DNA from: Parus major
Lineage: Eukaryota > Chordata > Aves > Passeriformes > Paridae
Assembly (NCBI RefSeq): GCF_001522545.3
Contig: NC_031768.1
Coordinates: 110,551,212-110,615,211, forward strand
Direction: 5' to 3'
DNA length: 64,000 nt
Position numbers and translations under genes: made by a program. This document shows positions 22,244-36,447 of this stretch, piece after piece (position 1 is the first letter of the stretch; each line of letters begins with the position of its first letter). The notes under the pieces were generated by a model. It saw only the letters and a program-made list of their open reading frames with translations, searched no databases and was not told where the DNA came from.

Positions 22244-25200
22244 AGAGAAAAAAGACCCTTTGAAATACAATCTCTAAATATTTTTCATTTTTAATGCTGA
22301 AGTGTAAGTTATAAATAACAGGTTATGATAAAGTTAATATTCTATAGGGTAGATGTTTATTACAAAAAACATTTCTTTCAAAACTACATTTAAATTTGAT
22401 GTTGCTAATATCAAATGTAATGCTGTGCTATTGTGTTACTCAGTGATTGCCAGTGCTTAAACAGAGCTCTTGCACCCTGCCATTTAGACTGCTGTTTTGT
22501 AGCAGAGCACCTGAATGTTTATCCATTTCTTTCTCAAACCTTAATACATCTTCGTGATTATTGTTGGTGGCATTACAATCACTGAGTGCAGACAAATTTA
22601 TTCAGCACCTGCCATAGTAAAAGAGTAGAATCTGTTTTCAGTTCTTTGGATCTTTGCCAGGCTAGAGCCATTTCCACTTCAGTCTTGCCTGCCAGGCATA
22701 AGTCTCAGGTAGTTTCTAAGACAGGGGGAAAAAACAGGAGGGAAAAAGGCAATAAAGGGAGTTTGAAAATGCAGTGAACACTTGGGCAGCTCTCTTTCGA
22801 TCTAGGAAGGGAATGCTGTCCTAAATTAAATATATATCCATCTATCCATATGTGTTTGGGTGGCTATGGATCTATATGTGTATAAATATCTCTGTAATCT
22901 TCTGTTGAGTTGATGGGCAAATGTGAATGGCTGTTCCAATCTGCTGTGTGAATAGCAGCTATTCTTGGAGCTTAGTAATTAAGTAATAATTTTGTCATTA
23001 TCCAGGTACATTACCTATGGGTGTTGGGGATTTCTGCTTTGTGTGTTCCCCTAGTTTTGTTTTTTTTTTTTTCCTTCCTGAGGGGTAAATTAGGAATAAA
23101 CGAGCAGAGATCTAGCCTCAGGCCTTTAATGCAAGATCTAATACCTGTGTATTAAGCAACCCATGCATTATAATGTCTGAGTAAGAGTCTTCTAGGTCCT
23201 GTTACATTGTCTGGTAACAAATGCATATTTTCTGTTAGCTCTCACCATCTTCATTGCAGTAGCCTGTGCTTTTTCCAAGTTCTACTTCAGGTCTGTCAGT
23301 AAGGGGAAAAATAAATACAGAGTTCTAAAAGTCTGGCAGCTGTGAGCCCACGAGAAATCTTTAGGGAACAAAAAGGTGATGTGGAGATAAATCAGGTGAT
23401 GAGATGTGCTTAGATCACCCAGAGATGTCCTGCACTTCCAGATGCCTGCAGTCAGAGAAAATGTGTCCTCATTTGGGAAATATCATCAATACCAAAAGAT
23501 CAAGTGCTATGAAAAGACAGGACCAGGGAAGTGCTGGAGACAGAGCATCATCCCAGACCCCAGAGTTTGAGTTCATGCTGTTTCTACTTTGCCACAGGAC
23601 ACCTGGGTAGTAAATACTGCTGTGAAGGAGGTGCCATCCCTTAGGTAATGCTGACCTAGAAAAGAGAGCAGCTCATTTGTGAGGTAATAGAACAAACACT
23701 GCTTGTGCCTAGGATTCCAAGGTTTTACATGTGTTGAATATAATGCTGAAGTAGACAATGAGAATAGCAGCCTGGAGGGGGAAAAAGAAAGGCTGAAAAA
23801 GGTTTTAAGGAGAAGTCAACAGTGAGGAGAAAGCAAATACAGAGAAAGAAATTATGTGCAGGTCAATTCTAATACAGAACTGACATTTAATTCCTATTGT
23901 TGTTGTTAAAGTAGAATTTTATATTGGACTTTTAAGCTGGTTATTTTATCATGTTCTTCTCTCTCTAGCAATAAATAGATTATTTTTCATTGTTTTAAAA
24001 CAGGGTGTTTGTGAAGTGATAGTCCTTCTGTGAATTTTTTTAGGCACTCTAATAAGAGATCACTATCTAATTAATTTTCTGCTCTGTGACTGGATATTTT
24101 TTGCATTCAGTTATTAGTATTCTGCTGTCTAAACAGGCTTTACTCACAATTACAATATTCCTCAAAGATATTGCTTCCAGTCACCACTTATGTGCCAAAT
24201 ATCCAGTGTTATTTTGGAGCCTGAGGTGCAGTAAAGTACAGTTGTCATATGTTCTTTGTTGTAGTTGTGCAGATGCTGTCCTACCTTGCTCTAATTAGGG
24301 ATGCACAAAGTGAGACAGTGAATGTTCACAAGACTGAGTTTTAAAGCTTTTACATACTTGACAAGTTTGTGGTGGTTTTTGGTTTCCTTTTCCTTGAGGA
24401 GGAAAAATTTCCCAACCCTCTCATTGATGGTTGTTGCTCGGAATAGGTGTTGTCGCCATCATTCAGGACTGGAGCTTTATTGCCTCTGTGTCTTGCATCC
24501 TGGAAACATTGAGCCATCTTATTTTAGACTCTCAGGTCAAAATTACAAAAAAAGGCACTCCTCTGTCCCCATCCTGTTCTATTATTGTATTAAAAGGCTT
24601 TGAGATCTGTATACTGCCCTGATACTTTCCCATTTACTTCCAAAGAGTAATTGATCTGTAGCTGTCTAATTTGCAGATTTTCTGCAGGTCATACTACATC
24701 TGTCTTGATTCATTTTATGTATATTCTAGGTCCTAAACATTAGGTTCCTTCTGAATTCTCTTTTGAGTATGTAATGGCTGGGTGAGTGTGTTTAATAGTT
24801 ATGCTTAAGGGCTTGAGCTCTGTTGCTCACTGGCTATAGTTGGAGTGTAATAAATAAATCTCTAGTACCATTGCGCAGTTAGGGATGATGTTATTGCTTT
24901 AACTGTACCACTCTTTTTGTGGTAACAACACAGTCATGTTCATAACATGATTAAACAAATACATCTTCATCCTGTGTCTGCATACATTCACTATTTTATT
25001 TTTCCTCCTTGCAAAATTATTTGCTGCCAGTTTTTTCTGGCCACTCTGTTGCCAGAGCTACACATGGCTCAGTATCTTTGCTTTTGACTTCTCAGCCATT
25101 CTGCCTACACAAATTTTCTCATTATTTATAAGGAAACTAGTAACTTTCAGCTTTTTATCCTAACTTGAGTGTATTACATTGGCTAAGTCAACTTTTCACT

Positions 25201-27793
25201 GAGTTTTTGGGTGTTATGACCTCCAGAGTAGGATGAGTCTCAGGAATCTCTGCTATCTTTTATTCATTCTCTTTAGGTTTTTAGTGGAGCTGTGGGGAGG
25301 GTGCCAGTGGAAAGAGAAAAGTTTAGTAACTTCAGTTTTAGTAACTGAAACTGGTGCTGGTGGAGAAACTGGTCAAGTTTTAAGTAATGTGGGGATTTTT
25401 ATTTTCTGCACCAAAAGAAAGTAACAACCCAGGTCATTCAAGCACTTTCTTTTGCAAACAGCACCTGTTGTGCTGTAAAAATAACTTGAAAACTTCAGAC
25501 CTGCATGACAGTGTCTCATGTTGTTGGTCTAATTTTATAACAAAATCAGTGGCATCGTTGCTTACCCTTGGGAATGATAAAAGATTATTAACCTAGGACA
25601 TCTTTTGCTTTAAATCTGAAAGCCTCTAGGGAAAGAGATAAAGGAAAAGTTATAAAGGAATAAAATAGGCACCAGTTTACACTTAGTGGCTTTCCATAAC
25701 TCAGTAGCCAAATCAAAAAGAAACAAAGATACTCAGTACATTAGAACTGAACAAGGTGATAGAAGCAGAAGGCTGAGGAAGATGTTATAAGGTCACTCCC
25801 TGCAGCCATGGAGATGAGCTGTTCTGTGGTAAAACTTGAATTCATGGTACCTTATATATCTAAAATACGATATTATCCCCCTTCCCCCAAGACAGTGCAT
25901 GCCAAGTGCTTAAAAAGCCTTAATTGCATCTGAGAGTACAGAATGGTTGGTGCTGACATTACTGGTAATAAAGTACCTACGTGTTTATTCTGAACTACAG
26001 GCTCAGACTCAGGTGGAAAAAGCCCACTGTGCGTTTTCATGGCCCTGGTGTGATGATAACACCCTCTTGCAGCCACATTTTCAGTTCAAGCTGTGACACT
26101 GAGGCTTCTACTCTTAATATTTATGATGGAGTCTTCATACAGAAGTGGAAGCAAAGAAAGGATGTAAATGATTTGCCAGAAAGATCATCTTCCTGGGAAT
26201 TTAATCTAGGAGGCTGTTGCAGGGAGGTAACAAACTTAACGTCATTATTCATTTCCATTTTAGTTGCTAATGATTTTCATTGTTTGTAAGCACCTGTTTA
26301 GGAGATAATGAGAAAAATAGTTGATGTGTCTAAATATCTGAAGATCCATTACAGTTTTGTCACTCCTTATCAGCATTCCTCTGCAGCTTTTGTCAGGCCT
26401 GTCAAGCTCTTTCTGGGAAGCTGATGTGAAGTGAGCCATGGGCTGCTGTGATTCTCTGCAACAAAACTTGGCTCTGCCCACTTTGTTTCACTGATGATTT
26501 TCTTGCTGCCCACAATCATTAACACTGTATTAAATACAACCTTATTTTAAACTCAGAGTAGATTATTGGTTTAGAAAACTAATATATTGCTAGAACTTTC
26601 ATGGCAAATAACTTGTACCTGCACAGGTTTTTATCTCCTCTTGCTAATAGAGTTTACAAGGAGACACTGAATCATAAAATAAAGCTTTCTCTGTAGCTGC
26701 TTTCTCTTTTTTTGATACCAATTTCCACACTGACAGTACTACAATAATATCTTTAACAAAGGGAAACAAAAGCCTCACTGTTCCTTTTTACTCTTCTTGC
26801 CCCGTGGCTTTTGCTTTTTAGTGTGGATACAAATGTGTGATGAGGTATTTAAGAAACACACTGATATCTTAAGTATTATTTTCTTTAAGTATTCTAATCT
26901 TTCAAACAATCTCAGCTCTTGAAACCTTATCTTTTGGTCAGTTTTCCATGCAGTTTTCTGGCTTGGATTGTATGCACATGCAAAGCTTTACCCAGACAGA
27001 TTGGATGCACACCGACATTGCAACCAAATGGGAATAACTCGCTTGCTAAATTTGCCTGCATCATTGTTTTTCACAGGAAAATGTGTGTGCAAATATCTTG
27101 ATTAAATTCAGGTTTCTCATGCAAAGTTTGGAAAATCTGGTGCTAGGAAAAAAGTAAATTTACATTTAAATGCTCTTATGTTACAAGTTAAATTCCAATT
27201 TAGCCCTGTCAACAAAAATTAATCTTATATATACAAAGGGGTAGTTGGATAGATTTACAGGCAGGTATGATGCATATGACTTTGAATGTGATGGTAGTTA
27301 ATGCTGTCTGAATAGCAGATAATTTTTAGTTACAGACTGAAGCCTTAGGAACCTGACTGATGTTATTTAAAAGTTGCTAAAGTGAATTTCCCAAGTTAGA
27401 GACAAAAAAGTTGCCTTTGATTAGTGAGCATATCATTTTATAGGAAAAATAAATGAGATTTACATCATGTAAAACAGAGGATCTGTTTTACAAGAGTTTC
27501 TGTGGAAAGCAAGTTACTAAAGTTATTAAAGCAGATTGATATCCTGAGGTGAATTTAAATGACTGGAATTGAAATACGTCCCTCTACAAGACAATTCAGG
27601 TCACCTATTTTGTTTAGGTTTTTGGTATAAATATCTCTTCACTTATACCTCAAATGACTTTTTCTGAAGGGATCTGCCAGGTCCTGTCCCTTAAGTGGTG
27701 AGAAATAACAAAAAAAAGAGATGCCACTGAGACAGTATATTCACAGAAATAATGGTAGAAGGGTACCCATCTATACCCATCTGTTTGTCTGGC
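22244..27793. other. Unique noncoding stretch, no gene seen
   Basis: No gene, RNA or repeat family was recognised. A TA-rich segment lies at about 22825-22895 and a T13-like run at about 23059-23071. Near 25320-25352 there is a small repeat-with-symmetry around 'tttagtaact'. Open frames on both strands are below about 105 codons and overlap one another, as expected by chance. Confidence 0.55.
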
Positions 27794-27925
27794 TGTGCTG
27801 GTTTGGGCTGGGATAGAATTAATTTCCTTCCCAGTGGCTGGAATGGGGCTGGAATTGGGATTTGTACTAAAAAACATATTAATGATACAGAAAAGATTTC
27901 ATTTTGTCTGAGCAGTGCATGGTAA
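27794..27925 (+). mobile_element. Truncated avian ERVL-type LTR, plus orientation
   Basis: This is the 5' end of the same LTR family as at 10618-11161, in the opposite orientation. It starts 'tgtgctggtttgggctggga' at 27794, continues 'tagaattaatttccttc' and 'tgggatttgtactaaaa', and reaches the family's 'ctgagcagtgc' at about 27910. The remaining roughly three quarters of the LTR is absent, and there is no internal retroviral sequence. Divergence indicates an old insertion or a fragment left by deletion. Confidence 0.7.
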
Positions 27926-30900
27926 TAACTATTAGTCAGTGCAAACTTGGGCTGAATTCAATGTGTTCATGTGAAAAACTTCTTTTACTCTTCTCAACAG
28001 GCAGGCAAATCATAATTTGCTTTGATTATCAACCAAAATGAATTTCTCTTTGAAAACACTAGAGAAAACAAATTCATTCTTATTAACTTCTGTACAGCTA
28101 ATAAGAGTCCAAAGTTTGGGACATGATTACAGAAGGGAACCAAGTTTTTTTTCCTAAAATACTCCATTTATTCTGGGTATTACACTTTGTCTTGTAATTA
28201 CATTAGGGCCAGTTGTGGCAGGTTTTATGTTCTGCTTTGCAAACTCAATAGTTCATTTTGCAATAAACCCCTGGATATTTCCATGACAGACAAGAAGCAG
28301 CTTGTATGCTGCTGTCCCATTCACTTCAGTCAGATCAAACCCATTAAATCGGTAGTTATGTTAATATAAATTAGAAAATAGCATATTCTTGTACTTTAAA
28401 ATAAGCACATAAATAAAGTGATTAAATCCCAGGAAAAAAAAAATGCTGAGATGAGATGATACTATTTGATGAATGAGAAATTAGGTAGTTGCAAATAGTG
28501 TTCAAGCTTTTCTAATGTACTATATATGCAGATTAATTGCACATTTACAGATTGAAAGCACAGTTATCACATGGACAGAGATTGTCAAGATATAATTAAT
28601 ATTGAATTTTTCTTTATCTTTCTCATACTTATCAGTAAACCAAATGTAAAAATCTTAATGATGTGCTTTTGCTTGGTAACTGTATCCCTGCATTTTAAAT
28701 ACTGTGAATATACTTTTAAAATTTGAAATTCATTCTTCCTGCAGGCACAAACCTTTTGGAATTGCTTATTTTCCTGACGTGAAAAGATAAGTGACACAAT
28801 GTACTCTATATAGCACAGGCTGATTATTACCATCTAGTTTGGTAAATACATTTGAAGCATCGTGAAGGAAGTGGTCCCTGGGGAAAAAAAGTCCCTGGGG
28901 GTGTCAATTGCACCTTATGAAGCCCTCAGTGCTGATGGTTGGTTCAGGTTGGATGCCTGTCATGTTCTGTTGGCCAAGTTATTGAATTGAGATATTTTTT
29001 TTTGTTGTTGATGTGGAAAAACATGGATTGATGATATTCCTGTTTATCTTTTACCTTGTATTCCTTTTTTTGTACTGGAAGAATTGAGGGTGAATCAAAC
29101 AGTTCATTTAAGATAGGAGGTACTGAAAATTTTCTGTGAAGTCCTTCTGAAAACACTAAGGAAAAGCACATGAATTGTGGATTGGTATGCATGGTTACCT
29201 TGTGACTGCATAGCTATTTGAGCACTGGGAATTTCAACTAAACTGAAAAAACCCTAAAATTATGATTTTGAATGACAGAGATCAATATAATGCACTCGTG
29301 GTTTGACAACAGCAAGGAGTGATGAAAGTGAGGTCTTGTTTACATCCAAAGAAAAAAAAAAGAGGATCAGCACATGGACCCAACAATCTGAGTACTTACA
29401 GAAATTTATTTCTTAAGAACATAGTAGGGTGCAGAAATGATGCCCTCTGTCTTTTGGTTTGTTTTCCTTGGGACTGGTGCTGGCACAGCTGGCAGAAGGC
29501 ACCAAGTGCAGAGCAGAGCATGGGATACTTCCAGTCTACTTTAAACTTTCTTTTTTCTCCCCAGTATCAGTGTTTGGCTTGAGAGAGTAAGGATTGGAAA
29601 GGCTTGATGATGAAAGATAAAAGCCTGTTTTCATATGTACACATTTACAACAATACTAAAAAATGCTGTAGATATAAAAATGCTTATACACCCAAGAAAA
29701 TCTTAATATATTCTTCTCCTTCCTTGAATTTTCATTGCATTATCAAATAGCTGCATATTTTCTACTCCCTTTTGATCAATTTTGCCAAAACAAAATTAAT
29801 ATAAAGAAATCCTTTGAACTCAAAAAGATCTGACAGAGGCTTAGTCTTTCAAATGTTGAATTTTTAATCTATTAATTCTAGCACAAAAAGGACTCAAGGA
29901 AGACTTTCGTTATAAAACCAGAAGTTTGTTTTGGTCTTTCTCTTCTTTCTGGTGTTGTACCAGCAAACACTTTATTCCTTGACAAATGTTTTCTAAGATA
30001 ATATTACTTGTAACACCCTGCTGCCAGTTCTGCCTCCTCTATTTTTATAGGATGAAGGAGAGATAAGGATGTTTAGAGCAAGCAAATTTGGCCCTAGCAA
30101 TTAATTCAAACTTCTGAATCTGCTCCATGACAAGTTTTCTTAAAGCTATCATTATAGCCTAGTGTTGGTGTACTCCTTTGGGTTTTGGTGGAGTAGTGCC
30201 TTTATTTGTTTACTCTTTGGTTGGGAATGATTAATGTGATGAGATTATTCATTCTGAAAATTCACCTGAGTTGAGATTGCACAGTAGTTTGAACTCAGAA
30301 CTGAAACTGGATGTATTTCTCAATAAATAGGTGTTTTGAAACTTTAAAATTTTGTTAGCCTTTGTGGTATGGGTGTAAAAAGTAGAGACATTTTTCATTA
30401 TCTCTGTTTATTCACAGGTGGAAAAATAACAGAATTTCCAGTTCTTTTTTGTGTGCAGTTTTTTTTTAGATAAACCCCACACTGTTTATAAAGGCAAAAC
30501 AACATCCTGTGGTGAGTTTTTCTTGTTCATCTTATGTTTTGAGATCAAAGTTCTGCAACCTGTTAGAAGAAAATTCAGTGTTGTACTGCACAATAGCATA
30601 GCCCTGATGTGTTTCAGGTTGAGGACATCTTAGTTGTTCTTAAGAGATCCTTTCCTATGAATAAGACCTCTGGAATTTGTAAAATGTGATCCACTGAAGC
30701 TGGCTGTAGGAATATCTGAATCCTGGAGCCTTTCTGACACTGCCTGAGTTGCTCTGTCAGCAGGTTGAATGTGGGCACACATTTATCTTGGGCTCAGCCC
30801 TGTTATGTTTGGGTGTGCAGAAAACACTGTAATGTACCTTTAGGGTCAGTGAGTTTTAGTCAGGGATAATTTGCAGCTCTGAACCCCTTTTGGTCATGCC

Positions 30901-33900
30901 AGGGGTGGATAACTCTCAAAAACAGGTGTAGGCATTAAACAGCATGAATGAAAACAGCCTAAAAAGGTGGAATGGAGCAAGGTTTCATAGCAAACCTGGT
31001 GTGTCCCAGTCAGGTTCCTGGCAGCAGAGCAGATCCAACTTCTGTGACAGGAAAGGTGGGGGAAAGTTTCCTCCCTCAAGCAGCTCTTTGGCAATACTGG
31101 AAGTTTTTGGGAGCAGAGCTATTAAAATTAGTGGCCATTGGAGGGCCACAGGATTAACCAATATTTAGAGCAGAGTACAAACTTTGTGGGTTTTTTTTCT
31201 TCCACTTCACAAAGAACTGGCATATTCATAGTTCATTGAGTAGGGATTATGTTGGGTCAGGTGGGAAGATGGAGAGGAAGATCCTGTTTGACAAAAGGAG
31301 TTTCTATTTGGCAGATACTGTGGAGGATGTGAGGAAAAATTTGGGTAAAACCAGAAATAAGAATGTTTTACAGCACTGAATTAAGTAATATTTCATGTGT
31401 TAGGTGAATATCACTGAAAAGAGAAATGAAATGAAACCAAATATCACATTACATTACTAAATGTGAAGCCCTATGAGTAACTTTGGAGGCTCTTTCCTAT
31501 TTACAAATAGCTATGAGTCCTGGCTCCAAAACAACACCCCCCAACCACCACCTGCAAAAAACTAAAACAAAAAACCTTCAGATATGCCAATGGCAAAAAG
31601 TCTGTCACATGGATTTGTGTGCTGGAGTTCCTATATTCGTACAGGAACACGGTGTGAGAAGGGAACATATATGATTAACTGTGAACAGAACAGCAACAAT
31701 GAGCAGCTGATAATTATTAGCAAGCTGATAATTTAGACTGGTTTCATAACTACTTACTAGGCCCACAATAATAATAGTTTTGTAAATAAAAATGTTGTTT
31801 ACAAAAAAGGGGATTTAGAGTATGCCTAGCACAAGTCACATTAGTGATTTGATAATGGGACATATAAAATTTCAGACTTCATTTGTTATCCAGACTGAAG
31901 TCAGATAATGCTTATGGTGTTGGAGAGTGACCAGATGTTTAAAGCAGGTCATTATAACATTTATATAACACAATTAGGTTATTATAACACTTTCTGAGCC
32001 TCATGGACAATCCAGTCATTCTGTGTATGAAATTCAGCTGTTGTTGAGATGAAATATTGCAGTTAATAGTCAACTGTTAATCTGGTCTCTGATTTAGAGA
32101 TCACATGAACTTCTAAGAGGGTCAGTGTGACTTCATTTTGAGGGCTTTAGTAACACTCAGACAATGTCCTCAAGGGGCATTCAGGTGCAATACATAATTA
32201 AAACCAGGAGTAAAAGAATGCAAGATCTTCTCTTGGGAACAGATTCTTCCAAACTCTCAATTTTGAACTTAATTTCTAATACTTAGGCACTTGTAGGAGT
32301 CTTGGTCTTTTAAACTTAATTCCTAATTGATGTTTCTGTGGAAAAAATTAGCCTTTCATTTCTCTATAAGCTATGATGATTTTAAATTATATCAAATACA
32401 TTGCCCTATTCTTACAGAAATTCAGTGTTTTCCAAAGTTTCAAGTCAGTGCTGACCTTCTACAGCCAAGATTTAGTACAGTCTTGAAAGTAAACAAACAC
32501 AGCACAATATGAATATCTTGGTGCACTATCAAGGAATACCTTAAAATTTTGCAAATATCTTTTAGTATTTTTCCCCTTCCCATAGTCCCCTGCCATCCCT
32601 TTCCTTGCTAAAAAAAAAAAAAAATAAAAAAATAGCTTCAGGCATAATTTATTTTCCTCTCTATTAGAATTAAATTTAAAGAAATAAATCAGCAAAAGAG
32701 ACCAGATCAAAATGTAGATACATCTGAAAATTAACAAGGGCACAGTTTGTAGTCACTTTCCCTGCTCAGGTAGGAGGACTATTAGTTCTATTAAATGACA
32801 CTTTAGTTCTGGAGATAAGACTTTTAAGGTTTAAATTTTGGTTTCCTATTTTTCCAATGCTTTGCTTGTTATTGTGATTAATTATTTTGTTATAAACCCA
32901 CAATTTTTATTGAAGCTTCAAAGTGCCTCATGAGTTGGAAGGCATTGCAAAGAGAGGTTCCCCCAGAGGCAATGTTAATACTAAATACACAGTGTGAGGA
33001 GCATTAGAATGAAACCAGGAATTTAAAAAGTCTGAGGATTTCTGCTCCAAAAGAATCCAAGGATCAGTGGCAGTCACTGATGGGATTCATAGATATTGAC
33101 CCAATCCCTGGATATTTCAGTGCTGTTTTATGACAGCCATATGTCTTTCCAAATGTTCACAGTTTAACATGAGTATTTCCAATTTAGTATTAATATTGCT
33201 TGTGAATGTCAGAGGATGAAATAATTTTATATGAAACAGGAAGAAGAGTAAAAAATAGATGAAGAGGAAAGAAAATATGTAAGAGTAATATTTTGGTCTC
33301 CTAAGACCAAAAAACCTCAATTTTTTTGTAGTTTCATTAAAGATTATAAAAACTTCTGGAGGAACACTGTGGAAAGAAAGGTGTCTGAGAGATTTGAGGT
33401 TGCAATGATTGAAGTGAATAACTATTTCTCTTCATGCCAGTGGTATGAGTGCAGATATATTTGTCTCAGCATGCTGCAACATTTGGTTTTCTGCTCAATA
33501 AGGTACTTAGCAGACATAAAATTCAATCTTCAGGAATTCTGAAATTATTTGCTTGTCTTAAATATCTTATTTCTAAACTAGGTATTTATGTTCTCTGTGA
33601 TTAAAACAAGAGATGGGACAGCTTTAGAGTCCTGACTAAGTACAGCCTTTCCCATAGTATGTGATGAGTAAATTAGTAGAGAAACTTAATAGATTTTATA
33701 TTTTTTTTCAGTCTGGTATCTATTACATCCTGCAGTTAGAAATAAATTGGAAAATTGTACCCATGACATGAAGAGAAGGCAGTAGTGAGAATGCTGAGGA
33801 TAACAGTGACACTAACTTGGCTCTGGTGTCACAGTGAAGCTTGGGGGCCTTTCCAGCATTGTCCAGTGTCACCTATGGGGGACACTTACCCCGATAGCAC

Positions 33901-36146
33901 TGTTTGAAATGAAGTGTCAGAGGTGTTGAATCAGAATGGCTGGATCTGTGTAACTCCTCTGGCTCTACAAGGAGTGTTAATTTCCAGAACAAAACTCAGA
34001 TTCTTAAATACAGGGTTGGGTTTTTTTTCTTTGAACATGCCTAAAACGGAACCTCATGGGCCATTTCTGAAAAGAGGAGTTTTTCCTCCGAGCACTTTCA
34101 GTAATTAACAAGATTGGCAGCCGATGATCTCAACAGTAGATCTTTGCTGCACTTCATGCACTTTGCCCTGGGACTCTGAAGAGGACAACAACTGATTTCA
34201 CAGACAGTTAGGTAACTGCAGTTTCCTAGGTTGAGGGGATTTATTCAGTGTACATGAAAGGATAAATGATTTCTCTTGGCAATGAGCAGGTTTTTTAATA
34301 GTTTGAAGACTGAACGTATTAGTGCTGGTTAATTCCCAGCTGAGGAGTGTGTTCCAGTCACTGCCTAAATATATTGCTTTCTGCTTAATTTTTCACTTCC
34401 CATTTTACTTCTAATCTCCAAGATCTTTCACGACCTTAGTCCTGCTGAGCTAAACTTTCATTTCCTCCACATGTCATCCCATGCCATGCATTTAATAGAT
34501 TGTCATTTATTAATCATCTCCAAATGCAAATTGAAGATGTCAGGTGCTGGAGCTCTTGTCACCTATTCCTTGGGGTTCAAAATTCATTGCCCAGGGTACT
34601 GGACCAGCAGTTGTGTGGATGAGCTGAAAAACCAGATGAGTGCACAACCAGTGTCAGGTGTTGCAGGAAGCTTGGTAAAACTGTCAAGTCTCTTCTGTTG
34701 ATGGTTCCTATTTTTTATTTTCTTCCTCTCTTTGTACAACGCCTTGAGATCCACACCATGAAAGGTACTTTCTAAATGTATGTTGAATATCTAAATACCG
34801 AGCCAATTTGTAAAACATCTTGATAATATTTGAAACCTGAATTAGGTTATTACCTTGATTGCATTTGACTAATGTGCCAGCTCATTAGGAAGCCGTGGTA
34901 CATAAAGCAAGCATATTATGGTAAAGAGTGAATGAGATTTCACTCACATCTTTTACAAAGACATCATGTGCAAGAAGAAGAAAGAATATAGTCAGAATCA
35001 AAGCGTGCAGTTATTGTAAAGTGGTTTTCCTCTGCAATTCAATTTCTGAAGTATAGATTGAAAAATAAAAAGGTTCTTATTCAATAAGATATCTCCAAAG
35101 CCTTCCCTTTCTCTTTTGCACTTCTGACACACCTCTTAAAAAAAGGAAACAAAACTTGGGGGTTTTATTACTGTGGCCAAGAGGCTTAGCAGCATGACTT
35201 CACTGATATTAACTACCAAGTTTAATTATGAAATAGCAGATGTAAAGGGTGACAGGATGACTGGAAATTTTAAAAGAATAATGGAAAACTCTGGAGAAAC
35301 CAGCAGAGGGTTCTGTTTGAAATACACAAATCAAAAAAAAATCTGTTAATTTTTATTCTTACTGTTTTAAAAGTGGCTCTTTGATGGACATTATTTGTGT
35401 GAGGGCCAGAAGAAAGTGAAAGAAAGTAGATGATGACTGACTAATAAAGAGGCAATAGATATTCATAGTATGTCCTTAGGTGATTATACTTTGTAGTCTT
35501 CAGTCCCCCAACTTTCTTTGGACTGCAAAGGAGTTCTCAGTGCCATGAGGCTGTTCTACTGCAGCTCCATCTGACACAAGAGAAAGCAGTGTGATTGCTT
35601 TCAGCTAACTTCATTAAGAAAACACTGATGGTGCCTGTACAGGCAGCACACAGGTTCATATCAGAGTTGAGCAAGTAAATGGGAAAGAGCTGCTCCTTTA
35701 TCTATACCTTCTTTTCCTTTTGGCTACTGCCAAGAGAGAAGGGCTGAGTGTGTGTTATAGCAGGAAATGTCAGGTTTCACCTTTTTGTGGCTTTGAAAAT
35801 CTATTGTTGCCTCGTGCAACAGAAAAGAGTGGAAGAATCACGGTTTGAAAACATTAGGGTTGGCATGAAAATGGCATATGGTTGTGGTGTCCCTGGTAGC
35901 AGGGCCCATCTGCCAAGTGTTTCATGAATCCATGAGCATTCCTCTTATGCCTTCATCACAGAAAGGTGTAGTTTATGAAACAGAGAATTCAGACTGTTTG
36001 CATATGGCTTTTTGATGAATGTATCTTCATTTTTACAATGCAGACCTGTATAGCCTCAGCTGCCCTTGCTGTAGGGAGGTGATGCTGCTCCGCTGATGTT
36101 GGCCTAGAGCTCAGGTCTGATGAATTGAGAAATGCATGAAAATACC

Positions 36147-36181
36147 TTCATTTCTGTCAATGCCATTCATTTCTGTCAATG
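36147..36181 (+). repeat. 16-bp exact direct duplication, 19-bp period
   Basis: The 16-mer ttcatttctgtcaatg occurs at 36147-36162 and again at 36166-36181, separated by 'cca'. It is a small recent slippage-type duplication. Confidence 0.9.
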
Positions 36182-36395
36182 TTGTTCTTGCAGAGGGTGG
36201 TATTGCTGGTAGTGGAGGTATAACCTAATGAGTTTAATACTGCATTGCTAAGTATTTAATCATGTCGTGCTCTGCTGTTCATCCTTAGTTAATATATGTC
36301 ACAGACTAATGAAAGTGTCAAGGTTAAAAATATAGCAGGAGTACATCATACAGAATGATTTCTAGTTCTGGAAATAAGTTCATTTTCTTTTCTGT

Positions 36396-36447
36396 AATTT
36401 TTTTCTCCTCTCCTTCCACCCTCACCTCCCTTCTCCCACCTTTCTAG
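36396..36447 (+). promoter_or_regulatory. Long polypyrimidine tract ending in a 3' splice-site motif
   Basis: About 50 bases of nearly uninterrupted pyrimidines (T7, then ctcctctcc, ccctcacctccc and ctcccacc) end in tttctag. It resembles an exceptionally strong 3' splice site or a binding platform for polypyrimidine-tract proteins, and could also form triplex DNA. No convincing exon follows: the sequence after the AG lacks a clear coding frame. Confidence 0.3.

Noticed and set aside
32745..32775. Another recursive-splice-like junction (cctgctcag|GTAGGA)
   Set aside because: The donor half is weak and the tract is only moderately pyrimidine-rich.
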